Shown: positions 22,792 to 31,174, counted from the stretch's first letter. The stretch: DNA of 39,707 nt from Variovorax soli NBRC 106424 (GCF_001591385.1 NZ_BCUU01000048.1:1-39707), one strand, 5' to 3'. Notes: generated from the sequence alone by a model not told the origin. Made by a program: numbers and translations.

Positions 22792-24243
22792 ATGGAATCC
22801 CGATTCAGGATCGAACACGACTTTCTCGGCGAGCGGAAGATCCCCGCCGCGGCCTACTGGGGCGTACACACCGCCCGCGCGGTGGAGAACTTTCCCATCT
22901 CCGGCACGCGCATCTCGGCCATGCCCGACCTGGTTCGCGCGCTGGCGCACGTGAAGAAGGCGGCCACCCGCGCCAATGCCGACCTGGGCGCCATCAGCCG
23001 CGAGCGCGCCGATGCCATTCTTGCGGCCTGCGACGACATCGCGGCCGGCCACCTGCTCGAAGAATTCGTGGTCGACGTCATCCAGGGCGGCGCCGGCACC
23101 TCCACCAACATGAACGCCAACGAGGTGATCTGCAACCTGGCGCTCGAGAAGATGGGCCACCCCAAGGCCGCCTACGACGTGCTGCACCCCAACGACCACG
23201 TCAACGCCTCGCAGAGCACCAACGACGTCTACCCCACGGCGGTGCGACTGGCCCTGTGGTTCGCCATCGGCCGCCTGATCGACGCCATGGTCGCGCTGCG
23301 CGGCGCCTTCGAGGCCAAGGCGCACGAGTTCAAGGACATCCTGAAGATCGGCCGCACGCAGCTGCAGGATGCCGTGCCCATGACGCTCGGCCAGGAGTTC
23401 CTGACCTACGCCGTGATGATCGAGGAAGACGAGCAGCGCCTGCGCGAGGCGCGCGCGCTCATCGAGGAAATCAACCTGGGCGCCACCGCCATCGGCACCG
23501 GCATCAACGCGCCGCAGGGCTATGCCAACCTGGCCTGCCAGTACCTGGCCGAGCAGACCGGCGTGCCGCTCAAGCAGGCGGCCAACCTGGTGGAAGCCAC
23601 GCAGGACACCGGCGCCTTCGTGCAGCTGTCGGGCGTGCTCAAGCGCGTGGCGGCCAAGCTCAGCAAGACCTGCAACGACCTGCGCCTGCTCTCCAGCGGC
23701 CCGCAGGCCGGCTTCGGCGAGATCCGGCTGCCGGCGCGGCAGGCCGGCTCGTCCATCATGCCGGGCAAGGTCAACCCGGTGATTCCGGAGGTGATGAACC
23801 AGGTGGCCTTCGAAGTCATCGGCAACGACGTCACGGTGACCATGGCTTCCGAGGCCGGCCAGCTGCAGCTCAACGCCTTCGAGCCGATCATGGGCTGGAG
23901 CCTGTTCAAGAGCATCCAGCACCTGGCCCGTGCCTGCCATACCCTGCAGAAGAACTGCGTGGAAGGCATCGAGCCCAACCGCGAGTTCCTGGCCAGGCGG
24001 GTGCGCGAGTCGGTCACGCTCGTCACTGCGCTCAATCCGCTCATCGGCTACGAGAAGGCGGCGCTCATTGCCAAGACGGCGCTGGCCACGGGCGGGCCCA
24101 TCGACCAGGTTGCAGAATCGCTGGGCATCATGAGCCGCGCCGAGATGGACGCCCTGCTGGTGCCCGAGAAGCTCACCCAGCCGATGCGCCTGGCGGCACC
24201 GGTGCATCCGGAGATTGCACCAACGGGCACAAAGACTGCTTAG
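22792..24243 (+). CDS. aspA: Aspartate ammonia-lyase
   Basis: A 483-residue aspartase converting L-aspartate to fumarate and ammonia, feeding the TCA cycle. It matches the fumarase/aspartase superfamily: RIEHDFLGERKIPAAAYWGVHTARA at the start (as in AspA, 478 residues in E. coli), GGAGTSTNMNANEVI, HPNDHVNASQSTNDVYPTA and the signature loop GSSIMPGKVNP at about 319-329 with the catalytic serine. Class II fumarase is less likely given the AspA-like N-terminus and the neighbouring acidic amino acid importer. The ATG at 22792 fits the family start; GGAG at 22779-22782 is about 10 bases upstream. A terminator hairpin in the leader suggests premature termination control. Confidence 0.92.
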   Translation: MESRFRIEHDFLGERKIPAAAYWGVHTARAVENFPISGTRISAMPDLVRALAHVKKAATRANADLGAISRERADAILAACDDIAAGHLLEEFVVDVIQGGAGTSTNMNANEVICNLALEKMGHPKAAYDVLHPNDHVNASQSTNDVYPTAVRLALWFAIGRLIDAMVALRGAFEAKAHEFKDILKIGRTQLQDAVPMTLGQEFLTYAVMIEEDEQRLREARALIEEINLGATAIGTGINAPQGYANLACQYLAEQTGVPLKQAANLVEATQDTGAFVQLSGVLKRVAAKLSKTCNDLRLLSSGPQAGFGEIRLPARQAGSSIMPGKVNPVIPEVMNQVAFEVIGNDVTVTMASEAGQLQLNAFEPIMGWSLFKSIQHLARACHTLQKNCVEGIEPNREFLARRVRESVTLVTALNPLIGYEKAALIAKTALATGGPIDQVAESLGIMSRAEMDALLVPEKLTQPMRLAAPVHPEIAPTGTKTA

Positions 24244-24283
24244 TATCCGGTTGCGAGGGGGGAGCGTTCCCCAAGGGCGTGCG

Positions 24284-24295
24284 CGGTGCGCACCG
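24284..24295. repeat. 12-bp palindrome in the aspA-gltI gap
   Basis: CGGTGCGCACCG is fully self-complementary and lies 41 bases after aspA and 82 before the gltI-like start. TAGAAT at 24330-24335 is a possible -10 box without a convincing -35. The palindrome could be an operator, but a short GC-rich palindrome may also occur by chance. Confidence 0.35.
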
Positions 24296-24376
24296 GGTTG
24301 GTACCTGTACGCCCTACTTTGCTGTTGTCTAGAATTTAGCTTTTCGTATCCATCCGTAAGTACAGGAGTAATCCGC

Positions 24377-25273
24377 ATGAAGAAACAAATCGTCGCGCTG
24401 GCTGTCACGGCGCTGGCCATGGGCAGTGCCTTCGCACAGGCGAATGACACGCTTGCCAAGATCAAGGCCAGCGGCTCCATTGCCCTGGGCGTGCGCGACT
24501 CCTCCGCGCTCTCCTTCACGCTGGGCAACGGCAAGTACACGGGCTTCCATACTGAAATGGCCGAGCGCATCGTCGACGACCTGAGCAAGGACGCCGGCAA
24601 GAAGCTCGCGGTCAACTATGTGCCGGTCACCTCGCAGAACCGCATCCCGCTGGTGCAGAACGGCACCGTGGACCTGGAGTGCGGCTCCACCACCAACAAC
24701 GCCACTCGCCAGAAGGACGTCGATTTCGCCCACACCACCTACGTGGAAGTGGTGCGCATCGCGGTCAAGGCCAACTCCGGCATCAAGGACCTGAAGGACC
24801 TGAACGGCAAGACCATCGCCACCACCACCGGCACCACCTCGGTCCAGACGCTGCGCAAGAACGAGCGCGCCCAGGGCATCGACTTCAAGGAAGTCATGGG
24901 CAAGGACCACGCCGACAGCTTCCTGCTGCTCGAGTCCGGCCGCGCCGACGCCTTCGTGATGGACGGCTCGATCCTGGCCGCCAACATCTCCAAGGCCAAG
25001 AGCCCGAAGGACTTCGCCATCGTCGGCCCCGAGCTGTCGGTCGAGCCCATCGCCTGCATGGTGCGCAAGGGTGACGCCGCCTTCCTGAAGGCGGTGAATG
25101 CTTCGATCGAGCGCCAGATCAAGGACGGTTCGCTCGCCAAGCTGTACGACAAGTGGTTCATGCAGCCCATTCCCCCGACCAACACGGCCATGAACCTGCC
25201 GCTGTCGGATGCCACCAAGGCGGCTTGGGCGACTCCCAACAACAAGCCGATGGAAGACTACGCCAAGAAGTAA
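24377..25273 (+). CDS. gltI: Glutamate/aspartate ABC transporter binding protein
   Basis: A 298-residue periplasmic binding protein (SBP family 3). The signal peptide is MKKQIVALAVTALAMGSAFA. The mature region has IALGVRDSSALSF, GYxxE-like GKYTGFHTEM, the DLECGSTTNNATRQKDVDFA segment typical of glutamate/aspartate binding proteins, and KTIATTTGTTS. It would capture acidic amino acids in the periplasm for GltJKL. CAGGAGTAAT before the ATG is a strong ribosome binding site. It follows aspartase by 133 bases, coupling uptake to aspartate deamination. Confidence 0.92.
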   Translation: MKKQIVALAVTALAMGSAFAQANDTLAKIKASGSIALGVRDSSALSFTLGNGKYTGFHTEMAERIVDDLSKDAGKKLAVNYVPVTSQNRIPLVQNGTVDLECGSTTNNATRQKDVDFAHTTYVEVVRIAVKANSGIKDLKDLNGKTIATTTGTTSVQTLRKNERAQGIDFKEVMGKDHADSFLLLESGRADAFVMDGSILAANISKAKSPKDFAIVGPELSVEPIACMVRKGDAAFLKAVNASIERQIKDGSLAKLYDKWFMQPIPPTNTAMNLPLSDATKAAWATPNNKPMEDYAKK

Positions 25274-25290
25274 TCCGGCATGACCTGCAA

Positions 25291-25322
25291 ACAAGCGCCC
25301 GCCCATGGAGGCGGGCGTTTGT
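25291..25322 (+). terminator. Hairpin between gltI and gltJ (partial terminator)
   Basis: A 13-pair stem with one G-T wobble (25291-25303 with 25310-25322) and a CATGGA loop, whose 3' arm ends in TTTGT followed by TTATC. The U-tract is weak, so partial termination or 3' end protection is likely, allowing more binding protein than permease to be made. Confidence 0.65.
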
Positions 25323-25360
25323 TTATCGATTGAACATACAAGAACAGCGAGGAGTTCCGC

Positions 25361-26116
25361 ATGGCATGGGACTGGCAGGTTTTCTGCAAAGACACAATCG
25401 ATGGGGACCTGGTGCCCGGCTGCTTCGGCACCGGTGGCGCCTACACCTATCTCAACTGGATGATGTCGGCCTGGGGGTGGACCGTGTCGGTGTCGCTGTG
25501 CGGCCTGGCGATCGCCCTCATCGTCGGCTCCATCATCGGCATCCTGCGCACGCTGCCCGACAGCCCGTGGCTGGTGCGCCTGGGCAATGCCTGGGTCGAG
25601 CTTTTCCGCAACATTCCGCTGCTGGTCCAGATCTTCCTCTGGTACCACGTGGTGCCGGCGCTGTTTCCGGCCATGCGCGACTTCCCGCCCTTTGTCCTGG
25701 TTGTTCTTGCGCTGGGCCTCTTTACCTCGGCGCGCATCGCCGAGCAGGTGCGCTCGGGCATCCAGGCGCTGCCCAAGGGCCAGCGCTATGCGGGCATGGC
25801 CGTGGGCTTCACCACGGTGCAGTACTACCGCTACGTGATCCTGCCGATGGCCTACCGGATCATCCTGCCGCCGCTGACCAGCGAGTCGATGAACATCTTC
25901 AAGAACTCGTCGGTGGCTTTCGCGGTGTCGATCGCCGAGCTGACCCAGTTCTACCTGCAGGCGGGCGAGGAAACCGCGCGCAACATGGAGATCTACATCG
26001 GCGTGGTGCTGCTCTACATCTTCTCGGCACTGGTCATCAACCGGATCATGGCCTACATCGAGAAGAAGTCGCGCGTGCCCGGCTTCGTTGCCGCCGGCAC
26101 CGGGGGAGGACACTGA
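25361..26116 (+). CDS. gltJ: Glutamate/aspartate ABC transporter permease GltJ
   Basis: A 251-residue inner-membrane permease of the polar amino acid family (HisM type). It starts MAWDWQVFCKDTIDG, has GWTVSVSLCGLAIALIVGSIIGILRT as its first long membrane segment, WVELFRNIPLLVQIFLWY as the family signature, and the coupling loop EQVRSGIQALPKGQRYAGMAVG. GAGG lies just upstream of the ATG. It ends one base before the gltK ATG, so the two subunits are coupled. Confidence 0.92.
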   Translation: MAWDWQVFCKDTIDGDLVPGCFGTGGAYTYLNWMMSAWGWTVSVSLCGLAIALIVGSIIGILRTLPDSPWLVRLGNAWVELFRNIPLLVQIFLWYHVVPALFPAMRDFPPFVLVVLALGLFTSARIAEQVRSGIQALPKGQRYAGMAVGFTTVQYYRYVILPMAYRIILPPLTSESMNIFKNSSVAFAVSIAELTQFYLQAGEETARNMEIYIGVVLLYIFSALVINRIMAYIEKKSRVPGFVAAGTGGGH

Positions 26117-26117
26117 C

Positions 26118-26786
26118 ATGATGAATCTCGACTTCGGCTTCTACAGCTGGGACGTCATCACGAGCTTCGTGCTCAAGGGCTTCTACTTCAGCGTGTTCCT
26201 CACGGCTGTGGCCACCATCGGCGGCATCTTCTTCGGCACGTTGCTGGCGCTGATGCGCCTGTCGGGCAAGAAGTGGCTGGACGTTCCGGCCGCCATCTAC
26301 GTCAACGGCATGCGCAGCATTCCGCTGGTGATGGTGATTTTGGGCTTCTTCCTGCTGGTGCCCTTCGTCATCGGGCGGCCCATCGGCGCGGAGTACTCGG
26401 CCGTCATCACCTTCATCGCGTTCGAGGCGGCCTACTTCAGCGAGATCATGCGCGCGGGCATCCAGTCGATCCCGCGCGGCCAGGTCTTCGCCGGCCAGGC
26501 CGTGGGCATGACCTATGGCCAGAACATGAAGCTGGTGATCCTGCCGCAGGCCTTCCGCAACATGCTGCCGGTGCTGCTCACGCAGACCATCATCCTGTTC
26601 CAGGACACCTCGCTCGTGTATGCCATCGGTGCCTACGACCTGCTCAAGGGCTTCGAGACCGCAGGCAAGAACTTCGGCCGCCCGGTGGAGTCGTACCTGC
26701 TCGCTGCGGTGATCTACTTCATCATCTGCTATTCGCTGTCTTATGTGGTCAAGCGCATCCACAAGAAGATCGCCATCATTCGATAG
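26118..26786 (+). CDS. gltK: Glutamate/aspartate ABC transporter permease GltK
   Basis: A 222-residue second permease. SFVLKGFYFSVFLTAVATIGGIFFGTLLALMRL opens the membrane domain, INGMRSIPLVMVILGFFLLVPF-like sequence follows, and the coupling loop is SEIMRAGIQSIPRGQVFAGQAVGMT. The start is the first of two adjacent ATG codons (26118, 26121) after GGGGGAGGA; an upstream in-frame start would run into gltJ. It is separated from its ATPase gene by 160 bases holding a structured repeat. Confidence 0.92.
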   Translation: MMNLDFGFYSWDVITSFVLKGFYFSVFLTAVATIGGIFFGTLLALMRLSGKKWLDVPAAIYVNGMRSIPLVMVILGFFLLVPFVIGRPIGAEYSAVITFIAFEAAYFSEIMRAGIQSIPRGQVFAGQAVGMTYGQNMKLVILPQAFRNMLPVLLTQTIILFQDTSLVYAIGAYDLLKGFETAGKNFGRPVESYLLAAVIYFIICYSLSYVVKRIHKKIAIIR

Positions 26787-26799
26787 CACATGACCCACC

Positions 26800-26890
26800 C
26801 CCGAATCTCCGCGGACTTCGTGTCGCTTCGCATCCCCCCTCAAGGGGGCAACACCAGCGGCCCGGCCAAGCCGGTTCCGCGGTGTTTCCC
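26800..26890. repeat. Structured intergenic repeat between gltK and gltL
   Basis: A GC-rich element with CCCCC/GGGGG (26835-26839, 26844-26848) and a longer stem of AACACC (26850-26855) with GGTGTT (26881-26886), containing inner pairs CGG/CCG and CCGGC/GCCGG (26862-26866, 26870-26874). I recall very similar sequence scattered between genes in Comamonadaceae genomes; this cannot be confirmed within one window. No T-tract follows. The outer boundaries are approximate. Confidence 0.6.
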
Positions 26891-26946
26891 GCAAGCGACC
26901 GTATCGAATCAAGCGGCTTAAGCAAAGCCAGAAAAGAGGAAAAGCC

Positions 26947-27696
26947 ATGGCTGAACAAATGATCAACATCAAGAACGTCTCCAAGTGGTACGGGCCGGTG
27001 CAGGTGCTCAACGACTGCTCCGTCAGCATCGACAAGGGCGACGTGGTGGTGGTGTGCGGGCCCTCGGGCTCGGGCAAGTCCACCCTCATCAAGACCGTGA
27101 ACGCACTGGAGCCCTTCCAGAAAGGCGAGATCACCGTCAACGGCATCCCGCTGCACGACCCCAAGACCAACCTGCCCAAGCTGCGCTCCAAGGTGGGCAT
27201 GGTGTTCCAGCACTTCGAACTGTTCCCGCACCTGTCGGTCACCGAAAATCTCACCATCGCGCAAGTGAAGGTGCTGGGCCGCAGCCTGGACGACGCCAAG
27301 GTGCGCGGCCTGAAGATGCTCGACCGCGTGGGCCTGATGGCGCACAAGGACAAGTTCCCGGGCCAGCTCTCCGGCGGCCAGCAGCAGCGCGTGGCCATCG
27401 CACGGGCCTTGTCGATGGACCCGATCGTGATGCTGTTCGACGAGCCCACCTCGGCGCTCGACCCCGAGATGGTGGGCGAAGTGCTCGACGTGATGGTGAG
27501 CCTGGCCAAGGAAGGCATGACCATGATGGTGGTCACGCACGAAATGGGCTTTGCCCGCAAGGTGGCCAGCCGCGTGATCTTCATCGACGTGGGCGGCCGC
27601 ATTCTGGAGGACTGCTCCAAGGACGAGTTCTTCGGCCACCCCGAGAACCGCCAGCCGCGCACCAAGGATTTCCTCAACAAGATCCTGCAGCACTGA
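26947..27696 (+). CDS. gltL: Glutamate/aspartate ABC transporter ATPase GltL
   Basis: A 249-residue ATPase of the polar amino acid uptake family. Walker A is GPSGSGKST, the Q-loop is [11 protein letters not shown], the signature is LSGGQQQR, Walker B is [12 protein letters not shown], and the switch region [13 protein letters not shown] is typical of GltL/GlnQ/HisP. AGAGGAAAAG upstream of the ATG is the ribosome binding site. It completes the importer despite the intergenic repeat before it, and converges on the minus-strand LysR gene. Confidence 0.93.
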   Translation: MAEQMINIKNVSKWYGPVQVLNDCSVSIDKGDVVVVCGPSGSGKSTLIKTVNALEPFQKGEITVNGIPLHDPKTNLPKLRSKVGMVFQHFELFPHLSVTENLTIAQVKVLGRSLDDAKVRGLKMLDRVGLMAHKDKFPGQLSGGQQQRVAIARALSMDPIVMLFDEPTSALDPEMVGEVLDVMVSLAKEGMTMMVVTHEMGFARKVASRVIFIDVGGRILEDCSKDEFFGHPENRQPRTKDFLNKILQH

Positions 27697-27761
27697 GCCT
27701 GCTGGAGGCTGGCGCGTGCCGGCCACCGGCCCGGGCGAAGGTGCTGCCGAGCTTCGATTCG

Positions 27762-28730
27762 TCAGGCCGCCAGCGCCGGCGCCGTATTCGACGCCGCATT
27801 GGCCGCAGCAGCGGTCGCCCGCGTGCCCAGCTGCGGGTGGTTGGCGAACAGCTCGGCCGTCCAGTCGACGAAGGCCCGCACCTTGGGGCTGAGGTGGCGG
27901 TTGGGCGGATACACCACGTACATCGGCAGCGGCTCCACGTTCCAGTCCGGCAGCAGCTGCACCAGTTCGCCGCGCTCGATGTAGGGCTGGGCCTGGAAGC
28001 TCACGCACTGCGAGATGCCGAAGCCCGCCACCACCGAACTGAAGTGGGCATTGGCTTCGTTCACCGACACCCGGTAGGGCAGGGTGAGCTCGTAGTACTC
28101 GTCGCCCTTCTTGAACTCGTGCGGGAAGTTGCGCCGGGTGCGGCTGTTGAAGTAGGCCACCACGTGGTGGCGCTTTTCCAGGTCGCGCGGATGCTCGGGC
28201 ATGCCGTAGCGCTTCACGTAGCTGGGCGAAGCCACGGTGATGAAGGGCAGCAAGGCGATGCGCCGGGCCACCAGCGACTGGTCGGTGAGCTGGCCGGCGC
28301 GGATCACGCAGTCCACGTTCTCGCCCAGCAGGTCCACCGGGCGGTCGGTCACGCCCAGGTCGACCTGGATGTCGGGGTACTTGTCGCAGAAGGACTGCAG
28401 CGCCGGAATGATCAGCAGCTGCGCGGTGGACGAGCCCACATCGATGCGCAGCCGCCCCTGCGGGCTGGCCTGCGCATTGGTCATGCTCGACTCCAGGTCG
28501 TCGAAGTCGTTCAGCAGGCGAGCGGCGCGCTCGTAGTACGCGGCGCCGTCGGGCGTGACGGTGACGCGGCGGGTGGTTCGGTTGAGCAGCTTGCTCTGCA
28601 CGCGCTCCTCCAGCGCCTGGATCTGCTTGGTGACCGTGCCCTTGGGCAGGGCCAGCGACTCGGCCGCGCGGGTGAAGTTGCCGGATTCGACGACGCGCAC
28701 GAAGGCGCGCATGGAAAGAATGGGGTCCAT
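27762..28730 (-). CDS. LysR-family regulator divergent from the efflux cluster
   Basis: A 322-residue LysR-type regulator of the CrgA-like group. MDPILSMRAFVRVVESGNFTRAAESLALPKGTVTKQIQALE is the DNA-binding domain and IDVGSSTAQLLIIPALQSFCDKYPDIQVDLGVTD opens the effector domain; the C-terminus ends in an Ala-rich tail. The start is the ATG at 28730 with GGAG ten bases upstream; a TTG three codons earlier (28739) is possible. It is divergent from the hydrolase and RND genes, the classic layout for a LysR activator, much as MexT controls mexEF-oprN, though that parallel is inference. Confidence 0.9.
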   Translation of the reverse strand: MDPILSMRAFVRVVESGNFTRAAESLALPKGTVTKQIQALEERVQSKLLNRTTRRVTVTPDGAAYYERAARLLNDFDDLESSMTNAQASPQGRLRIDVGSSTAQLLIIPALQSFCDKYPDIQVDLGVTDRPVDLLGENVDCVIRAGQLTDQSLVARRIALLPFITVASPSYVKRYGMPEHPRDLEKRHHVVAYFNSRTRRNFPHEFKKGDEYYELTLPYRVSVNEANAHFSSVVAGFGISQCVSFQAQPYIERGELVQLLPDWNVEPLPMYVVYPPNRHLSPKVRAFVDWTAELFANHPQLGTRATAAAANAASNTAPALAA

Positions 28731-28757
28731 TGTTTTCAATCTCCGGGGATGCCCTGG

Positions 28758-28777
28758 CCCTGGGGGTTTCCCCAGGG
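28758..28777. other. Hairpin in the LysR leader
   Basis: CCCTGGGG (28758-28765), loop GTTT, CCCCAGGG (28770-28777): a perfect 8-pair stem 28 bases before the LysR start on the minus strand. No U-tract follows on either strand. It could affect LysR mRNA stability or translation. Confidence 0.5.
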
Positions 28778-28811
28778 GAGCGGGATTCTCACACGCGGTT
28801 TGGCCTCTGAT

Positions 28812-28830
28812 TGTTCCTTCGGAAGAAACA
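28812..28830. promoter_or_regulatory. Palindrome in the LysR / hydrolase divergent gap
   Basis: TGTTCCTTC (28812-28820), centre G, GAAGAAACA (28822-28830): the arms match at 8 of 9 positions. It is the most symmetric site in the 193-base divergent gap and lies in its AT-richer half, about 94 bases before the hydrolase ATG. A LysR binding site is likely but not shown. Confidence 0.5.
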
Positions 28831-28923
28831 GACTTGAATGTGCATTGGGGGTTTTCAGCACAACGAAGCGTCCTAATATCCAGACCATCGCACTTTGTCG
28901 ATTCCCCTTTTCAAACTCAGCCC

Positions 28924-29781
28924 ATGTCGCCCCGCCCAACAACCGCCAATCCGAATGCGCAAGCCGCGCCAGGCGTGGCTGAGCAGGACGTGCGCATCGA
29001 GCTGGCCGGGCGCGCGCCTGTCCAGGCCCGCATCTACGGCGACAAGGTGGCCGGCGGCGGCCCGCTGGTGCTGCACTTTCATGGCGGCACCTTCGTGTGC
29101 GGCGACCTGGACGACGGCCGCATGGTGGCCCGGCTGCTGGCCGCCAGCGGCGCGGTGGTGGTGTCGCTGGCCTATCCGCTGGCGCCGCAAAACCCCTTCC
29201 CGGGCGCCATCGAGGTGGGTTTCGACGTGCTGGAGTGGCTGTTCAAGAACCGCACCAGGCTGGCCGGCAAGGGCGCCCGCATCTTCCTGGCGGGCGAGGA
29301 AGCCGGCGGCAACCTGGCGGCAGCCGTGGCGCTGATTGCCCGCGACCGCGGCCATCCGCCGCTGGCGGGGCAACTGCTGCTCTCGCCCATGCTCGACCCG
29401 TGCGTGGGGACCGAGTCGCTGCGCAAGGCCACGGCCGACGACGGCATGCATTGCAAGTGGGCCGAAGGCTGGGCCAAGTACCTGGGACGGCCCAAGGATG
29501 CCTTGCATCCGTACGCGGTGCCCAGTGCATCGCTGCGGCTCGGCCAGTTGGCGGCCACCCTGGTGGTGGTCGGTCAGGACGATGCCATGCGTGACGAAGG
29601 CCTGGCCTATGCGGCCCGCCTGCGTGACGCGGGCAATACGGTCACCAGCATCGTGCTGCCCAGCGCAGCCGGTTGGGAGGAGTCGCTGGCGCAGGGCGCT
29701 AGCGGCGAATGTCCCTGTGCAGTGACGGTGAAGCAGCACTTTCGCGAGTTCTTCAGCGCGGCGCCGCCGCCTGCGGACTGA
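28924..29781 (+). CDS. HSL-type alpha/beta hydrolase lacking the catalytic serine
   Basis: A 285-residue protein with the alpha/beta hydrolase-3 (hormone-sensitive lipase) layout: LVLHFHGGTF in place of the HGGGF oxyanion segment, VVSLAYPLAPQNPFPGAIEV, and VVGQDDAMRDEG near the acid residue. The nucleophile elbow, normally GDSAGGN, reads G124-E-E-A-G-G-N130, so glutamate (E126) replaces serine. The usual C-terminal His-Gly-Phe is also absent (SAAGWEESL). It is therefore unlikely to be an esterase. The frame is intact and the fold motifs are kept, arguing against recent decay. It lies between a divergent LysR gene and RND efflux genes, so a binding or sensing role is possible. The ATG at 28924 is the only start that fits the family length. 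Confidence 0.8.
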   Translation: MSPRPTTANPNAQAAPGVAEQDVRIELAGRAPVQARIYGDKVAGGGPLVLHFHGGTFVCGDLDDGRMVARLLAASGAVVVSLAYPLAPQNPFPGAIEVGFDVLEWLFKNRTRLAGKGARIFLAGEEAGGNLAAAVALIARDRGHPPLAGQLLLSPMLDPCVGTESLRKATADDGMHCKWAEGWAKYLGRPKDALHPYAVPSASLRLGQLAATLVVVGQDDAMRDEGLAYAARLRDAGNTVTSIVLPSAAGWEESLAQGASGECPCAVTVKQHFREFFSAAPPPAD

Positions 29782-29830
29782 CTGACGCTTCGCCAGCCTG
29801 AGTTCGTCGCCGGCGGAGATACCGGCGAAA

Positions 29831-29846
29831 CCGGCCTATCGGCCGG
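29831..29846. other. Short hairpin upstream of the RND operon
   Basis: CCGGCC (29831-29836), loop TATC, GGCCGG (29841-29846) in the 160-base gap before the adaptor gene. The A-run that follows (29855-29861) is not a terminator on the + strand. No convincing promoter is seen in the rest of the gap. Confidence 0.35.
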
Positions 29847-29941
29847 CCTGCTCCCAAAAAAACAAACCACGCTTTCCAGCGCGCCATCCGCGCAGGAGGG
29901 CCCGTTGCATCTCGAATGGAACCGATAAGGAAGAGAAGACC

Positions 29942-31174
29942 ATGACCAAGCAACAGATCCGCTCCGCCGCACGCAAGAGCCTGTGGCCGACGCTCACCGC
30001 CCTCACGGCCGCCCTGGCGCTCGCCTCGGCCGTGTTCGGCCTGAACAGCCAGCGCGCCGAAGCCAGCGCGCCGCCCGCCGCACCGCCGGCGGTGCCGGTG
30101 TCGGTGGCCACGGTGGAAGCCACCGAGATCAACGCCTGGGACGAGTTCTCGGGCCGGCTCGAAGCCGTCCAGCGGGTGGATGTCCGCCCCCGCGTGGCCG
30201 GCGCCGTGCAGGCCGCGCATTTCACCGAAGGCGCGCTGGTCAAGCAGGGCGACCTGCTGGTGACCATCGACCCCGCGCCCTATGCCGCCGAGGTCGATCG
30301 CGCCGAGGCGCAGGTGGCCGCCGCCCAGGCCCGCCTGTCGTATACGCAAAGCGAGCAGGTGCGTGCCACGCGCCTGTGGAACGAGCAGGCCATCGCCCAG
30401 CGCGAACTGGACGAGCGCAGCAATGCCAAGCGCGAGGCTGAGGCCAACCTGCGCGCCGCGCAGGCCGCGCTGCAAAGCGCGCGGCTGAACCTGGGCTACA
30501 CGCAGGTGCGCGCCCCGGTGTCCGGACGCATCGGCAAGCTGGAAGTCACCGTGGGCAACCTGGTGGGTGCCGGCGCCGCGGCGCCGGTGCTGACCACGCT
30601 GGTCTCGGTGAGCCCCATCTACGCGAGCTTCGATGTGGACGAGCAAGCCATCGGCCGCGCGCTGAAGGCGCTGCCCGGCAACGGCTCGCGCGCCCGCATC
30701 GACGAGATTCCGGTTCAGATGGGCACCGCCGCCACCAACGGCACGCCCTTCGAAGGCCGGCTGCAGCTCATCGACAACCAGGTCGACGCCAAGAGCGGCA
30801 CCGTGCGTGTGCGCGCCGCCTTCGACAACAAGGACGGCAACCTCATTCCCGGCCAGTTCGCCCGGGTGCGCATGGGCCAGGCCCAGGCCGCCAAGGTACT
30901 GCTGGTGAGCGAGCGGGCCATCGGCACTGACCAGAGCAAGAAGTTCGTGATGGTGGTGAACGCCGACAACAAGACCGAGTACCGCGAGATCACGCTCGGC
31001 GCACCGGCCAACGGGCTGCGGGTGGTGGCCTCGGGCCTGAAGCCGGGCGAGCGCATCGTGGTCAACGGCCTGCAGCATGTGCGCCCCGGCGCCGCGGTCG
31101 AGCCGAAGGATGTGCCGATGGACGCCGCCGCGCAAGCAGGGGCGGGCAAGGACACCAAGGTCGCCACCAACTAA
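29942..31174 (+). CDS. RND efflux periplasmic adaptor (MexE/AcrA-like)
   Basis: A 410-residue membrane fusion protein. A single N-terminal membrane or signal segment (about 15-35, no lipobox) is followed by the order typical of the family: EFSGRLEAVQRVDVRPRVAGAVQAAHFTEGALVKQGDLLVTIDP (lipoyl half), an Ala-rich coiled-coil hairpin (about 115-185), TQVRAPVSGRIG (second lipoyl half), then beta-barrel and membrane-proximal domains ending in GERIVVNGLQHVRPGAAV. It links the inner-membrane pump to the outer-membrane channel. AGGAAGAGAAG precedes the ATG. Confidence 0.92.
   Translation: MTKQQIRSAARKSLWPTLTALTAALALASAVFGLNSQRAEASAPPAAPPAVPVSVATVEATEINAWDEFSGRLEAVQRVDVRPRVAGAVQAAHFTEGALVKQGDLLVTIDPAPYAAEVDRAEAQVAAAQARLSYTQSEQVRATRLWNEQAIAQRELDERSNAKREAEANLRAAQAALQSARLNLGYTQVRAPVSGRIGKLEVTVGNLVGAGAAAPVLTTLVSVSPIYASFDVDEQAIGRALKALPGNGSRARIDEIPVQMGTAATNGTPFEGRLQLIDNQVDAKSGTVRVRAAFDNKDGNLIPGQFARVRMGQAQAAKVLLVSERAIGTDQSKKFVMVVNADNKTEYREITLGAPANGLRVVASGLKPGERIVVNGLQHVRPGAAVEPKDVPMDAAAQAGAGKDTKVATN

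Noticed and set aside
24244..24376. Possible riboswitch or strong promoter in the aspA-gltI gap
   Set aside because: Only a short palindrome and an isolated TAGAAT were found; no known aptamer pattern and no matching -35, so only the palindrome is listed, at low confidence.
29850..29865. A-run after a GC hairpin read as a terminator
   Set aside because: On the + strand it is A-rich rather than T-rich, and on the minus strand the T-run precedes the stem, so it fits neither direction.
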